The notes: generated by a model from the letters alone, not told the origin. 64,000 bases of DNA from Cycas panzhihuaensis (GCA_023213395.1 CM041465.1:125247741-125311740), one strand, 5' to 3'; shown: positions 44,161 through 55,674, counted from the stretch's first letter. A program made the numbers and translations.

Positions 44161-45076
44161 GTTGTAGTCAATGCGGCAATCTTTTGCAAGATGTCCTTTC
44201 TTGTTACACCTTTGACACGTGGGAGCATTATTGTTTAACTGTCTCTGATTGACGATCTTTTGACTGTTGTTTTGTTGCTGACCTTGTTGTTGCCTCTATT
44301 GTTTATCCCTGTTGCTTTCCCCTGCGTCTTCAGCGACCTCTTCTTCCTCCGCGTGAAGATTGACCTTATTGTTTGGTGTAGTATACTTCCTCGTCCATGT
44401 CAGCTTAAAATGCTGCATTAGTAGTTGAATCTGAAACTGGGAAGAAGCTAGTAGCGAAGGTCTTGTCATGTTCAATAAACTTCTCAGCTAACGCTTCGAA
44501 GTCGAGGGTCTTCAATGTGCCAGATGACTGAAGATTTCCTAGCAAGTTCTTATAATCAAGAACGTGTAGACTTGACTGAATTAGGAAGGCCCAAGTTATT
44601 CGTTGGGTCTTAAAATCCCCAGCAATGGCCTATTTAATGGGACGAAGAGCATTGATAGTTTCATGTGCTCGCCCTTTCTGCATTTGCATCTTGTTCATCT
44701 TCAATACCATATGAACAAACTCCAAGTCTGATCGAGCATCGAAGTTTCCTTTGAGGACTTCGAGGACCTTGAAGGCAGTGTCGTGCTGCGTGTCATCGAT
44801 CAGGTTGTGCAAGGAGTAATCTGTAACTAGCAAGATCCCTGCTCTGATCTTCTGGTCTTCAATGATCCATTATCGCCGTTGCGGATTATGAGCTAGAGGT
44901 GTGCCACCACTCTATGGTGTGGTGCCGGTAGCAGGTACTATCGGGGTTGACTCCAAATGGTCCAACCAGAGTCCCTCGTACTTGGTTGCATTCTAGACTC
45001 CTGTGAACCATAGATCCCAGTTCTCCTTCCCCTTTAGCGTACAATTCACATTTTGCTTGAAGTTGGTCGACATGGT
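44160..45076 (-). pseudogene. F gag
   Basis: From minus-strand ATG at about 45074 it reads MSTNFKQNVNCTLKGKENWD, then after stops VLEVLKGNFDARSDLEFVHM and KMQMQKGRAHETIN, the Copia gag (UBN2-like) pattern. An Arg/Gly-rich stretch and a decayed knuckle (CSHVSKV-like) follow at about 44200-44350. At least five stops. Confidence 0.7.
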
Positions 45077-45079
45077 GGT

Positions 45080-47012
45080 GTGAAAAGATGAATAAGAGTG
45101 ATATATATAAATGTGTATGAAAATGCACTAAGTAGAAGAAGGTGGAGTCACTGACACTTGTGACAGGTCTACCTGACACAACAGGGAATAATAAAGTAAT
45201 ACAATGTAAAATGTGGAAGCAAAGAGATCACAAATAAGTATGTGATGTAAGTGATCTAATCAAGATAAGTGAAAAGGCCTATATAGAAGTCGGCATGTGG
45301 GTGCACACAACTAATAACCAAAGTGATGTAGGATGTGTAACAAACCCAAACATCTAACTTGTGTCCAAAGTAGGTGAGGTGTCGATGCTTAGGGGGCTTC
45401 TAGTATACGTAATTAATGGCCTTCACCCGCGATACCCACACCGTTCCTTGGTGATGAAATCCAAGTAAACGTGGAGCCCAGGTACTGCCGGTCCTCACCA
45501 CGTTCACCAATGAGCAGCGATATACTCTCCAAAAAGAAGTACGTGCATGTCCCATAGCTATGACGGATATTGGCCCAGCTAAATTAATTATCTTGATTAA
45601 GGGTTTTCAATTTTCCCGAATGGTTATCAGGATAATCCTTGATTGGAGGCCGTAGGTATGGCTAACCTATCCCTCCACCACTATACCGGTTATGACCAGA
45701 CCCAGTATGAAACTTACACCTCTCGTAGGGCCTGGACTTCGGCCAACCTTGGTCTATTTCAACCAAGGCGAGTATGTGCACAAGTCAAGAACTGGCAATA
45801 TAAAGTCGTTGAGATGAGTTGATTTTAAGGAAAGTGCTCTTGTTCTCGAATGACATGTAAAAATAACTGAAAACTGAATGTAAATGCTATACTTAAGTGT
45901 TGTTGCCATGTCTAAGTGTAGTGATGACGTGTCCACGTAGTGCCCAAATGGCACTCTATGTGCCCAAGTGGCACTCAATGAGGTCTCCAAGTGCATGCAA
46001 CCATTAAAATCATACACATGATGAACCAAATCATCGGATATTACTCTGATCCAGATGATTGGCTAGTACAAAATACTTAAGTGCCTTGTTCATTTTACAA
46101 AAGGGCCAAAATAGGCCTCCAAAAGCCAAAAAGGCTATAAATGTCTTAAAAAAACCCCTCTTACATACAATAATAATTTTTTTCTTTTTAATGAAGGGGC
46201 AAAAAAAAACTACATATTTCAGAAATACAATGTACGCTGAAAAATCAAATTTTCAACAAGCTAAGTCTCATTGTTGATCAGATCTTATCTATTGTACCGC
46301 TATATGGTACAAATTTCAAAAATTTTTGAAAAAATTGAAAATTTCCAAATTTGTTGCCCTTCACCTGCACTTTACAAATATACAAAATTTTTTGAAAAAT
46401 CTTATCAAAAGTAGGCAAAAAAACCTGTTTTAGTTCGCGACCAAAATATACTAGAAAACCCAAAAATGTTCATAACTTTTCAACGAAGCATCGGATTCAT
46501 GCGAGACCTATCCCAAATGATAGATCAGGGCGAAGAAGTCCAAAAACATGTATTACAACAGGAAAAAACTCGTCAGATTTTTCTAGATCTGAGATTTTTA
46601 AATTTGGAAGGCGGCTGCATAAAACAAGTTGTTTGACCCCTTTAACTTCAAAATCTCATGTCGCTCCAATAGACAAAAGTGCTTAGGATGCCAAAACGCA
46701 CCTATTGGTGAAATTTCGTGCGATTCTGAGCACTTTGATTTTTTGACCGTATCGTTGTACGGAATTCCGTACAGTCAGTACAACACTCGTACGATTTGAA
46801 TTTTTACTTCAAAATCTACTTCCAATCAATGAAAATCACTGATTTCTTCTTCTGCAACCTGAAAATCTGATTTTTACTGCAAAAATGGGCCAAAAATGCT
46901 AGATTTGGGGCTTAAAAAGATGTCTGAAAATTGCTATAAGATAAGTAATTCCTGTGCTCTTTTTAGGCCTACAAATAGGCTGCTTTTAGGCAGCCATACT
47001 CCTTCCTCTTAT
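45080..47012 (-). other. F leader, part between gag and the A2 insertion
   Basis: About 1.9 kb of leader without coding sense. It continues beyond A2 at 54287-54472, giving a leader of about 2.1 kb. It contains an 18-bp perfect palindrome at 46756-46773. The section 45400-45780 is more GC-rich than the rest; I cannot assign it. Confidence 0.5.
46756..46773. repeat. 18-bp perfect palindrome in the F leader
   Basis: TGTACGGAATTCCGTACA equals its own reverse complement. Confidence 0.9.
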
Positions 47013-47593
47013 TGTTAAACCTTATGTTTAAATGTTAAGTGAATGTACATTTATTTTTCATGTAATATATGCACTTTATACTTTAGGGGTGACTTATCAC
47101 TTAAGTGATAAAGTGCACACCCACATTCTTTCTAGTGACACAACGTTGTCACAAAAGGGTCAATGGACCCTCATGCACTTGTTTGAATATTCCAAGTGAT
47201 GTATCTTGGATGTTTGACACTTGTCAAACATCCAAGGCCTTAGGTGAGGATCCAAGCACTTTTGCTCATGATCCATGTGATGTATCTTGGATATTTGACA
47301 CTTGTCAAACATCCAAGGCCTTAGGTCTTTCATTTCACTCTATATAAGGAGACCTCTCCTCATTGTCCATAAGATGGAGAGCTGGAGTTGTATTGTTATG
47401 CTATCAGTTTGCTAATCAAGCTGTTTTCTACTTGGGAGGTTGGACCAATTCCAACTCCACATATTGGGTATCATTTTCTCTTGCTCCTATATTTCAGTTT
47501 ATGCTTTTATGCTCTCATGCTTTCATGCATTTATTGTATTGTGATTATATTTATGATCTTGGGATCAATGTGGCCTAATGCCCATTGTCAACA
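47013..47593 (+). repeat. A2 5' LTR (581 bp)
   Basis: Begins TGTTAAACC and ends TCAACA. Has the palindrome TTATCACTTAAGTGATAA and two copies of a 30-bp hairpin (47206-47235 and 47287-47316) in a direct duplication of about 81 bp; A1 has one copy. TATA box TATATAAGG near 47341. Confidence 0.95.
47206..47316. repeat. Duplicated hairpin in the A2 LTR
   Basis: Arms TTGGATGTTTGACA and TGTCAAACATCCAA around a 2-base loop. The second copy has one arm mismatch. The same pair is at 53898-53927 and 53979-54008 in the 3' LTR. Confidence 0.85.
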
Positions 47594-47595
47594 TT

Positions 47596-47605
47596 TGTAT
47601 CGAGC
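47596..47605 (+). other. A2 primer-binding site, altered
   Basis: TTGTATCGAGC stands where TGGTATCAGAGC is expected: one G and one CA step are missing. A recently moved element needs a working site, so this may be a consensus error. Confidence 0.5.
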
Positions 47606-47649
47606 TAATGGTCTCTGTTTAAGCATATTAGTCTCTTTGTTATCTCTCA

Positions 47650-48540
47650 TCACATTGGTGGACATCGCCAAGTCGTGAGCTCGACACTTTGACCGCCAAC
47701 TCGGCGAAGGAAGGCATCCGGCTCCTCATCAACTGCCCGGCTCGGTTCCATTTCGGCAAGTGATCGCCCTTTGTCACTCCCGGCCCGGCTCATCACTAGG
47801 CGCCGGCTAGGCATCAGCGCGGCTATCTCACTGCATCGATCGGCGATTGAAGATCGGCTCGGTGGGCACCTGCCAGCTCGACCATTCACTACGATCGTGA
47901 AGAAGGCGCCACCTCATCTCAAGAGTTGCCGGCTCGGTTTCCGGTTTCCAACTAAGCATTGAGCTCACGAGGCGCCACATCGGCACTTTGGCCAACACGG
48001 CGAGAGGAAGGCATCGGTATCGGCCTCATTTCGACTTTGCGCGGTTGTCGACACTCATTTCCGACTATTTGCCCGGTGTCCATTACGATCGGCATTCTTG
48101 AGGCGGCTCATCAACACCTTTGCCGGTGGCGTCGCCAACTAAGCACCAGTCGGCATCTTAGTCCGACTCACTACCAACTCGATTTCGGCTCAACTTGCCA
48201 TCAGACGACCGGTTGTCATCGGCGATGAGCACCTCACGCCATTGTCAAACCAATCATTCACGCCGGCTCAACTATCCTCTGCACGATCGGCCTTTGCTTG
48301 CGCGATCAACATTTGAGGCGTGCCGCTCATCCACATCACCGGCTCATCTTCATCAAAGGAGGCGCCGGCTCATGCCGACTCATCTTCACTTCTTGCCCGA
48401 CTCTTCTTCTTTGCCACTCGGCGATCCCATCTTCATTCGGCCATCTCAGTGCCCGATCAACATTTGAAGCCCGGTCATCATTTGAAGTTGCCGCGATCGG
48501 CATTTGAGTCGGCATTTGAAAATTCAAAATGTTTTTTTTT
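47650..48540 (+). repeat. GC-rich leader tract with CGGCTC motifs
   Basis: About 0.9 kb clearly richer in G and C than the rest of the element. CGGCTC and related GGCTCATC/GGCTCGG words recur about ten times, and ATTTGARG words recur toward the end. No reading frame looks like protein. It lies in the 5' leader, before gag. Confidence 0.65.
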
Positions 48541-49546
48541 CATGAGACTCATTTCTATTAAAAGACTTTAAGAGTTTTTTTAATTTCTCAACTAATAGCT
48601 GGGCTTACTTAAAGTTTTTCTACATTAGCTCTCTTGATTCTCAAAAAGTACTTGTGTACTTACTGCTTTAAGCCTTTTTTTCACACTTTCAGTCATTAGG
48701 CTTATTTATTATGATCAAGAGGAATGTTTTCATTGTAAAGGTGAAGAAATTTATCACCTAAACTCGCTTTTGGCACCTTGCATGGTGACCTTGCCCTTCT
48801 TGACTCAAAAGAAGGCTCATTGTGAAAAGTAATAAAATCACTTGTTTTTGTTGGATGGTTGAGACATTTTAAGTCTCAACAAGCTGCTGTAATGGAGCTT
48901 GTGTTGGACTTTGGAGCAATTTCTTGAGTACATTTTCATCACTTCATCGGTTTGTGGAGCTTAAAAGGAACCCAATTCATCATCATCAAAGGTTCCTTAC
49001 ATTTTGTTTTAGTACTCAAAAGTACTTCATCATTGTACTCAAGCATACATACTTGGATCTAAAGCACTTACATTTTGTGCTCTTTCATTGTAAGCCAAAA
49101 AGGCATAAAGAAAATCCAAGTAAGAAGATTCACTCACACTTATTTAAAAGTGAACTTAAAAACTGTTGGGGAGGCTCGAAAAGGTTCAAACCTTGCCTCT
49201 GAATTAACCTTAAGCTTGGTGCATTCCCTAGGGGACCAACCGACCGGTGCACGTAACGACAATTAAGGTTGCTTGAAGGAAAGGAGGTTCGAAAAGGGTG
49301 TTATTGGGGTGTGAATCCTGTGGAAAGCATGGTACGTCCATGCGGATCAACCCTACACCTTGTCCTAGATTTAACTTGGTTCTCCACCTCATTAGCCAGA
49401 GTCCTCCACTTCTCTTCACCCCATTGGTTGTTGGATCTTCTTGTAAGATCAGGACTAGTGGTGTTGTTTGAAGGTGGATCTTAAGCGACAAAGCTCTTGA
49501 GACTTCCAAGTTATCTGCTAGCTTCAAGTGTTACTCAAGTGGAAAG
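48541..49546 (+). other. A2 leader, AT-rich part up to gag
   Basis: No coding sense; T-rich and then more even composition. Confidence 0.5.
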
Positions 49547-50560
49547 ATGGCTGCCATACAAATGCTTAATGCTTGTACCATAAGGCTAATAGGACAAGCT
49601 AACTATCAAGAATGGAAAAGAATCACAAAAAATCTCTTGATAATGAATGAGTTCTGGGGATATGTTACTGGAAGAATCCCCAATCCTACACTTGTGGTTA
49701 ATAATAATCAAACCGCACTGTGGATGTTCAAAGTGTTGCTGCATGGGAGGCCAAAGACGAAATTGCTTTGGCATTCATTCGAATGGTTGTGGACATACAT
49801 GTAGATCAAAATATTTCTAGTGCACTATCTTCTAAAGAAGCATGGGACACCTTGTCCTCTTTGTATGAAAGGCGAGATGAAGCTCGCATTTTGATGATAA
49901 AAGCTAAATTGTACTCCATTAAATTTGTAAAGCCAATGACGGCATTCATGTCCTCTATTAAGGAGGTTTGTAATGAATTAACTACTTTGGGTAGTCCAAA
50001 TACAAGAGATGAAATTGTAGCCTCCATCACAAAAGCACTACCAAAGGACTACAATGGCTTCATATCATCAACTACGAGATGGTTCACTTAGGGGATGACG
50101 GTCAATCAACTTGAAAGCTTATTGCTTCAAGAAGAACAAATTTATGCTAAGGATAATGAAGAACCATCTACATCGGTGCTTTCACGGCAAAGGCAAAGCC
50201 AACTCAAAAATCTAACCTTTGCATTCACAAAGCGGTTTAGAAATATGAACATTGGATCTTCCAAGACCAATGTCGCTTTGCCAATATTGTGGCATTCACG
50301 GCCACATTGCACTGAGTGAGAAAGAAGCAAGCAAATCTTCGCAAAATGACGGCACCACAAGGCCAAAGACGATCACCACGGGGCCAAAGAGGCAGCCCAC
50401 GCCAATGATTTCAACAGAGATTCCAAAGATCGGATCGGCGGTTTCCCCTCGACCAAATCGAGGTGCCTATCGAGGAGGTCCACAAGGAGGGGTCAAAGAA
50501 ATGGCTACCAACGCCATTATAATCGGTTGCCAATGACGACAAACTATTTTGTGCATTCCA
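49547..50560 (+). pseudogene. A2 gag, several frameshifts
   Basis: Starts MAAIQMLNACTIRLIGQANY and EWKRITKNLLIMNEFWGYVT (Copia gag start). A shift near 49730 leads to DEIALAFIRMVVDIHVDQNI, AWDTLSSLYERRDEARILMI and KEVCNELTTLGSPNTRDEIV up to a stop at 50091. The region expected to hold the zinc knuckle (about 50265-50330) has a CQYCGIHGHIA start but continues out of frame. Confidence 0.8.
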
Positions 50561-50900
50561 ATCATCCAAGGTTGACAACACTTGGATTATCGATTCAAGA
50601 GCTACTCGACACATGACAGGGAGTGAAGAACTCCTAAGCAACATCAAGGAAGGCAAAGGTCATTTAGTAACCTTTGGAAATGGTGAATCAAGTGAGGTTT
50701 CGGGAATAGGCACCATAGCTCCTTTTCACTCTCCTAAAAATCCTTCCTTATCATTTCCCAATAGTGATGCCTATTTCATTTCTTCTATGGAGAAGAATCT
50801 GCTCTCTGTTAGCCAGATGAACAAGCAACATATGAGCGTACTATTCAAAACGGGGGAATGTATCATTCGTGACAAAGATGATCGATTGTAGCTATAGGCT
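50561..50900 (+). pseudogene. A2 protease, active-site Gly replaced
   Basis: Reads NTWIIDSRATRHMTGSEELL: Arg stands where Copia proteases have Gly in D-S/T-G. It continues VTFGNGESSEVSGIGTI and FISSMEKNLLSVSQMNKQHM to 50891. The Gly-to-Arg change comes from one base (GGA to AGA) and would inactivate the enzyme. Confidence 0.75.
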
Positions 50901-50959
50901 ATGAGGATCAAGGCCTTTACAAGTTGGATGCCAATAATATTACTCGTGATTATGCTTAC

Positions 50960-51970
50960 TCTGGTTTCACATCTTTGTCACAATTCGATTATGGCATCAA
51001 CGTCTAGGACATTTAAGCCTAGACAATCAAGCAGATGACATACAAAAGCATGGTGTATGGGCTTCCAAAGATGTATGGTTCAAAATGTCTTTATGAAGCT
51101 TGCATAATGGGGACACAACATCTGCCTTTTCCTAAAGGCAAAGCATGGCGTGCATCTTATCCTTTGCAATTAGTTCACTCGGACTTGTGTGGACCCATGT
51201 CCCCCCACTCCTTGGGAGGAGCATTGTACTACATATCTTTTACTGATGACTCCTCTCACAAAGTCTGGGTCTACTTCCTAAAGCAAAAATCAAGCCTTCT
51301 CCAAATTCAAAGAGTTCAAGGCGGAAGTAGAAAATGAATCGGCTACTCAATTGGCACATTAAGGTCGGATAATGGAGGTGAATTCACTTCAAATGAATTC
51401 AACCAATTTTGCAAGGATAATGGAATTCGGAGACAACTCACAGCTCCTCATACTCCTCAGCAAAATGGAGTCTCGAAAGGATGAATAGAACATTGGCTAA
51501 TAAAGCGAACAATGATGCATGCAAAAGGGCTTCCAAGAGCTTCTTGGGCGAAGCATTTCAAACAATGACCTATGTGGCCAATCGAAGTCCTACGGCATGA
51601 TCGCCAATATCACACCGAGGAGGCATGGTCCGGAAAGAAGCCAACTATCGACCACTTAAGGACATTCGGTGTCTTGCATATATGCACATACCGGATCAAC
51701 AAAGAACTAAGTTGGACAAACATAGTCTTAAATGCATCTTTGTAGGATATGCAATCCATAGCAAAGCCTACAAGTTGTATGATCCAGCTTGGGAGGAAAA
51801 TGCATCTCTCAAGAGATGTAATCTTTGTTGAGTATGATCAAAAGAGTTGGATATGGCACCAATCCAACCCCCATTGACAAAGGGAAAAAGATTGTTGAGG
51901 ACTTCCCTTCCCTCAATCTTACACACCATGTTCTTCATCCGCACCTACATGCCATCTACTTCATCTTCAT
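50960..51970 (+). pseudogene. A2 integrase, frameshifted
   Basis: Open at 51035-51337 with MYGSKCLYEACIMGTQHLPF, HSDLCGPMSPHSLGG and TDDSSHKVWVYFLKQK. Then RSDNGGEFTSNEF (second Asp) and the Glu region in other frames, and RCLAYMHIPDQQRTKLDKHS at 51665. Compared with A1, many one- to three-base gaps. Confidence 0.8.
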
Positions 51971-52900
51971 TTGCTCCACTTGAACCTTCCACTTCATCTT
52001 CTCGATACTCCTACACTTAGACCGGAAGATATTGAGGTTCAAGCCACATCATTTCGAAGTTACCCGAGTGGTACACTCAAGCAGTGCAGGATGGTCATAT
52101 CATTGAAGGAAACGTCCATCAAAGTATCGGCGACAAACAAACTTTGCACTTATGGTGAAGTGCTTTCTATTGATGAGCCTACTACCTTTGCGGAAGCTTC
52201 ACAAAGTGATAGTTGGAAAGTCGCCATGGATGAGGAGATTCAATCCATTCATAAGAATGGTACTTGGGACTTAGTCGAATTGCCTCCACACAAACAGGCA
52301 ATCGGTTGTAAATGGGTCTACAAGACCAAAGTCCATTCTGATGGGACACTCAAGCGTCGAGAAAGCAAGACTTGTAGCAAAGGGATTTAAACAACAAGAA
52401 GGAATTGATTACGAGGAGACCTTTGCACTGTAGCAAATATGAACACCATCGAGACTTCTCTTGGCCCTATTGCACAATGCAAATGGGTCGTATATCGATG
52501 GACGTGAAGGCGCCTTCCTCAGCAGCGATCTTCAAGAGGAGGTATACTTGGAGCAACCTCCGGTTTACAAGGAACAAGGCAAGGAGCATTTGGTATGTCG
52601 CCTCAAGAAGGCTTTGTATGGCTTGAAGCAAGCTCCTAGGGCATGGTATGCAAAAATCGATGAATATTTTTTGAGACATGGGTTTCATCGATCCACATCG
52701 ATCCAAACTTATACATCAAACATGAACATCACCATGTCACTTATATTGCCTTGTATGTAGATGACTTAGTGATCACGGTGACGACACTAAGCTCATCAAT
52801 GTTCTCCAAGATGATTTGAAGAGAAGTTTTGAGATGGTGATCTTGGACTTCTCCATTACTTTCTAGGCTTTGAGGTATGGCGGCGGCCGAGCTATATCTT
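51971..52900 (+). pseudogene. A2 reverse transcriptase, frameshifted
   Basis: DEEIQSIHKNGTWDLVELPP and [20 protein letters not shown] up to 52390. Then [20 protein letters not shown] and [20 protein letters not shown] at 52540-52690. The catalytic LYVDDLVI lies near 52750-52775. Confidence 0.8.
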
Positions 52901-53706
52901 CATTTCCCAAGCAAAATATTCTTGGGACATCTTGCGAGATTCGGGATGCAGGGGCGCAAGGCAGGCGCCTACACCCATGGAGAACGGCACCAAGCTTTCT
53001 CTCAATGAGGAAGCTGCACCAGATCCCACACTTTACCGTGATTGATTGGGAGTCTCATTTATCTCACCAACACTCGGTAGGATATTTCATTCTTTGTTGG
53101 GATTTGCTCACGTTACATGTCTCAACCCAATCGGATACCTTTGGAATGCGACAAAGACGCATACTCAAGTATATCAAAGGAACATTGCGGCTTGGACTTG
53201 AGTATGTACATAAGGAGAACTTCACTTTGGAGGGTTCTCACGATTACGATTAGGCGGGGATGCGGGATAGCGAGAAGATCTACCTCGGGTTCTTGTTTTA
53301 CCCTTGGTACAAAGATTTGTTTCATGGAGTTGCAAGAAGCAACCAAATGTTACCTTGTCCTCCAGGCGAGAATACAAAGTGCGGTCAGTAGCGACTTGTG
53401 AGGCTATCCGGCTCGACGGATTCTTGGTGAGCTTGGGTTTCCAGTGACGGTGACCGACCTTCATTGTGACAATCAGTGTCCTCAAGCTAACTAAGAATCC
53501 TCGCTTTCCACGCTTACGGACCAAGCATATTGAAGTTCACCACCATTTCATCGGGGAGCATGTACACGGTGGTGAGATCACACTTCAATATCGACCAACA
53601 GAGCAACAGACGGCAGATATCTTTACCAAGCCACTTGGTAGAGACAAATTTGTAAAATTTAGAGATGGTCTTGGTGTCCGACTTAACATTGTAAACGATG
53701 AGGGGG
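52900..53706 (+). pseudogene. A2 RNase H, frameshifted; ends at the PPT
   Basis: Pieces ILKYIKGTLRLGLEYVHKEN (53190) and RSTSGSCFTLGTKI (53290) match A1. The C-terminal part is open: TKHIEVHHHFIGEHVHGGEI, QQTADIFTKPLGRDKFVKFR to 53697. Purine tract ATGAGGGGG at 53698-53706. Confidence 0.8.
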
Positions 53707-54286
53707 TGTTAAACCTTATGTTTAAATGTTAAGTGAATGTACATTATTTTTCATGTAATATATGCACTTTATACTTTAGGGGTGACTTATCACTTAAGTG
53801 ATAAAGTGCACACCACATTCTTTCTAGTGACACAACGTTGTCACAAAAGGGTCAATGGACCCTCATGCACTTGTTTGAATATTCCAAGTGATGTATCTTG
53901 GATGTTTGACACTTGTCAAACATCCAAGGCCTTAGGTGAGGATCCAAGCACTTTTGCTCATGATCCATGTGATGTATCTTGGATATTTGACACTTGTCAA
54001 ACATCCAAGGCCTTAGGTCTTTCATTTCACTCTATATAAGGAGACCTCTCCTCATTGTCCATAAGATGGAGAGCTGGAGTTGTATTGTTATGCTATCAGT
54101 TTGCTAATCAAGCTGTTTTTCTACTTGGGAGGTTGGACCAATTCCAACTCCACATATTGGGTATCATTTTCTCTTGCTCCTATATTTCAGTTTATGCTTT
54201 TATGCTCTCATGCTTTCATGCATTTATTGTATTGTGATTATATTTATGATCTTGGGATCAATGTGGCCTAATGCCCATTGTCAACA
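53707..54286 (+). repeat. A2 3' LTR (580 bp)
   Basis: Same as the 5' LTR except three homopolymer length differences. Followed by CTTAT. Confidence 0.95.
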
Positions 54287-54472
54287 CTTATCTGCAGAAA
54301 TAAAATAGTATAACAACATGCAATTTTGTACTAAACATATGTTATAAAAAGAGCTTTAAAAAATGGATTTTAAAAAAATCTCAACTCTTCACTTCACATG
54401 AATGATGAAGAAGAGGAGAACATAGCTTGCAATCTCCTTGCAAGTGAGTGTGGCACTAGGATCCACCCAATG

Positions 54473-54484
54473 GCTCTGATACCA
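54473..54484 (-). other. F primer-binding site on the body side
   Basis: Minus-strand TGGTATCAGAGC, perfect iMet match, followed by CATTGGGTGGATCC and the F leader. On its other side stands the 86-bp unit U1 instead of the F LTR. A second copy of PBS plus leader lies at 55610-55674 on the plus strand after the true F 5' LTR. Confidence 0.85.
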
Positions 54485-54486
54485 CT

Positions 54487-54572
54487 TGTCACGGGCTGCC
54501 GTTACACCAAAAGCCCTGGGGTGATTTGGGAAGAGGACTTCCTCGTGATAGTTAGCGTCACGTGCTCCAACA
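54487..54572. repeat. 86-bp unit U1
   Basis: TGTCACGGGC...GCTCCAACA, TG...CA ends, with CACGTG inside. A second copy with a few differences is at 55675-55760 in the same orientation. On the minus strand it stands in LTR position before a PBS. Confidence 0.85.
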
Positions 54573-54877
54573 AAAACAGAGTTAAATTTCACAGATAATA
54601 GGACACAACTAGCAATTTCATATATAAGAAGTACCAAATTAAACGTATATCTCCAAATATAAATCAATTACAAGTGTTGAATATGATGTCAATTCGATGC
54701 AAATAGAAGTTTAATAAGTACCGGCACAACCTGCAATAATCACCAAGCCCTTCGAGGCGGGGACCCTTCTCAGAAATGCAACCCTAAGGCCGAAAATCTG
54801 CAGCTTCCTTGAGGCCGAAACGAGAAGAAACACTTCACCAATTGATGATGGAGAATGACCTCAAAAGTCCCTATTTA
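54573..54877 (-). repeat. G 5' LTR, front part, in inverted orientation
   Basis: Its reverse complement matches about 60526-60840 of the G 3' LTR, from TAAATAGGGAC through TTATCTGTGAAATTT to CTCTGTT. The matching LTR tail is at 55761-55803 in plus orientation. The first 145 bp of the LTR are missing at the 54877/54878 border. Confidence 0.85.
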
Positions 54878-55236
54878 TGTTAGATTTTAACATGGAAAGA
54901 ATTCAACTCCAACAATATCAAACAATATCAATGAATAAAGCAATGCTTGTATTAACATAACACAAACATATTATATTAGAACATTGATGCACCATAGACT
55001 CAACATAGTCCCAATGATGACCCTGATTCCATACACTACCTTGACCACCTTTATATACAAAATAGGTGGGAGGACATACAAGAGAAGTATTGCATGCGAA
55101 ACAATCACCTTTAACTTAATCAATGACACTTTACCAACTAATGATCTTCTAATTTTCCACACAATATTATTATAAGGTATGACTCCTAGACCTTAATACT
55201 TAGGACTATGACTATTAATTCTAAGACACTTAGACA
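54878..55236 (-). repeat. Putative H LTR remainder (inverted)
   Basis: Unique in the window. Its reverse complement runs from the F target site to TCTAACA. See 39658-39685. No coding sense. Confidence 0.35.
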
Positions 55237-55241
55237 CATAT

Positions 55242-55607
55242 TGTGACGATGTTAATGTCACATGGTCATTTCATAAAGTTAGAATTAGATAAAGTCACTT
55301 TTATGTTTATAACTTTAGGATAAGGTGACTATGCTTAAGTCACTTAAGTGAAATGATATAAAGTTCATTTCATTGTAATTTCATGTAATCTCATTTGAAT
55401 GTCATTGGGAGGGAAAACTCAAATTCCAAATCCTAATGAGCATTCTCATTATATAAGCTGAAATTACATGGAGTGATCATATTCTACACTTCTCCTCTTT
55501 GAGCTCAAGTTATTAGCATTTCTCTTCTTGAGTACATTGTGCTTGTCTCCACTATTTGCCATTGTGTAGTGTTAGTGCACCAGATCTCTAGATCCATTCC
55601 CTCAACA
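55242..55607 (+). repeat. F 5' LTR (366 bp), opposite to the F body
   Basis: Starts TGTGACGATG after CATAT, ends CCTCAACA, and is followed by a perfect PBS (55610-55621) and 53 bases of F leader before U2 cuts in. Confidence 0.92.
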
Positions 55608-55674
55608 AGTGGTATCAGAGCCATTGGGTGGATCCTAGTGCCACACTCACTTGCAAGCTATGTTCTCCTCTTCT

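Larger units (their letters stand above)
47013..54286 (+). mobile_element. Copia-A2, young full-length insertion in F
   Basis: LTRs of 581 and 580 bp (47013-47593 and 53707-54286) are flanked by a perfect CTTAT duplication (47008-47012, 54287-54291). By eye the LTRs differ only at three single-base homopolymer indels. The interior has gag, protease, integrase, reverse transcriptase and RNase H in Copia order with many frameshifts, and a GC-rich leader tract. Same family as A1. Confidence 0.95.
39686..55607 (-). mobile_element. Copia-F, minus strand, 5' LTR end inverted; contains A2
   Basis: Body and 3' LTR (39686-54486) lie on the minus strand. The 5' LTR (55242-55607) lies on the plus strand. 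Flanks are ATATG at 39681-39685 and CATAT at 55237-55241, reverse complements of each other, as expected if one end has been inverted after insertion. In its own order F has a PBS and long leader (with A2 inserted), gag, protease, integrase, reverse transcriptase and RNase H, PPT and LTR. The two LTRs differ by about eleven substitutions by eye. Confidence 0.85.

Noticed and set aside
47771-48571. Several overlapping plus-strand ORFs in the GC-rich leader
   Set aside because: Low-complexity Arg/Ser/His/Pro composition in all frames, as expected from GC-rich DNA with few stop codons; no domain.
55242-55607. A separate second F element, or solo LTR, on the plus strand
   Set aside because: The flank CATAT is the exact complement of the flank at F's other end, and the G LTR is broken in a matching way; one inversion explains all.
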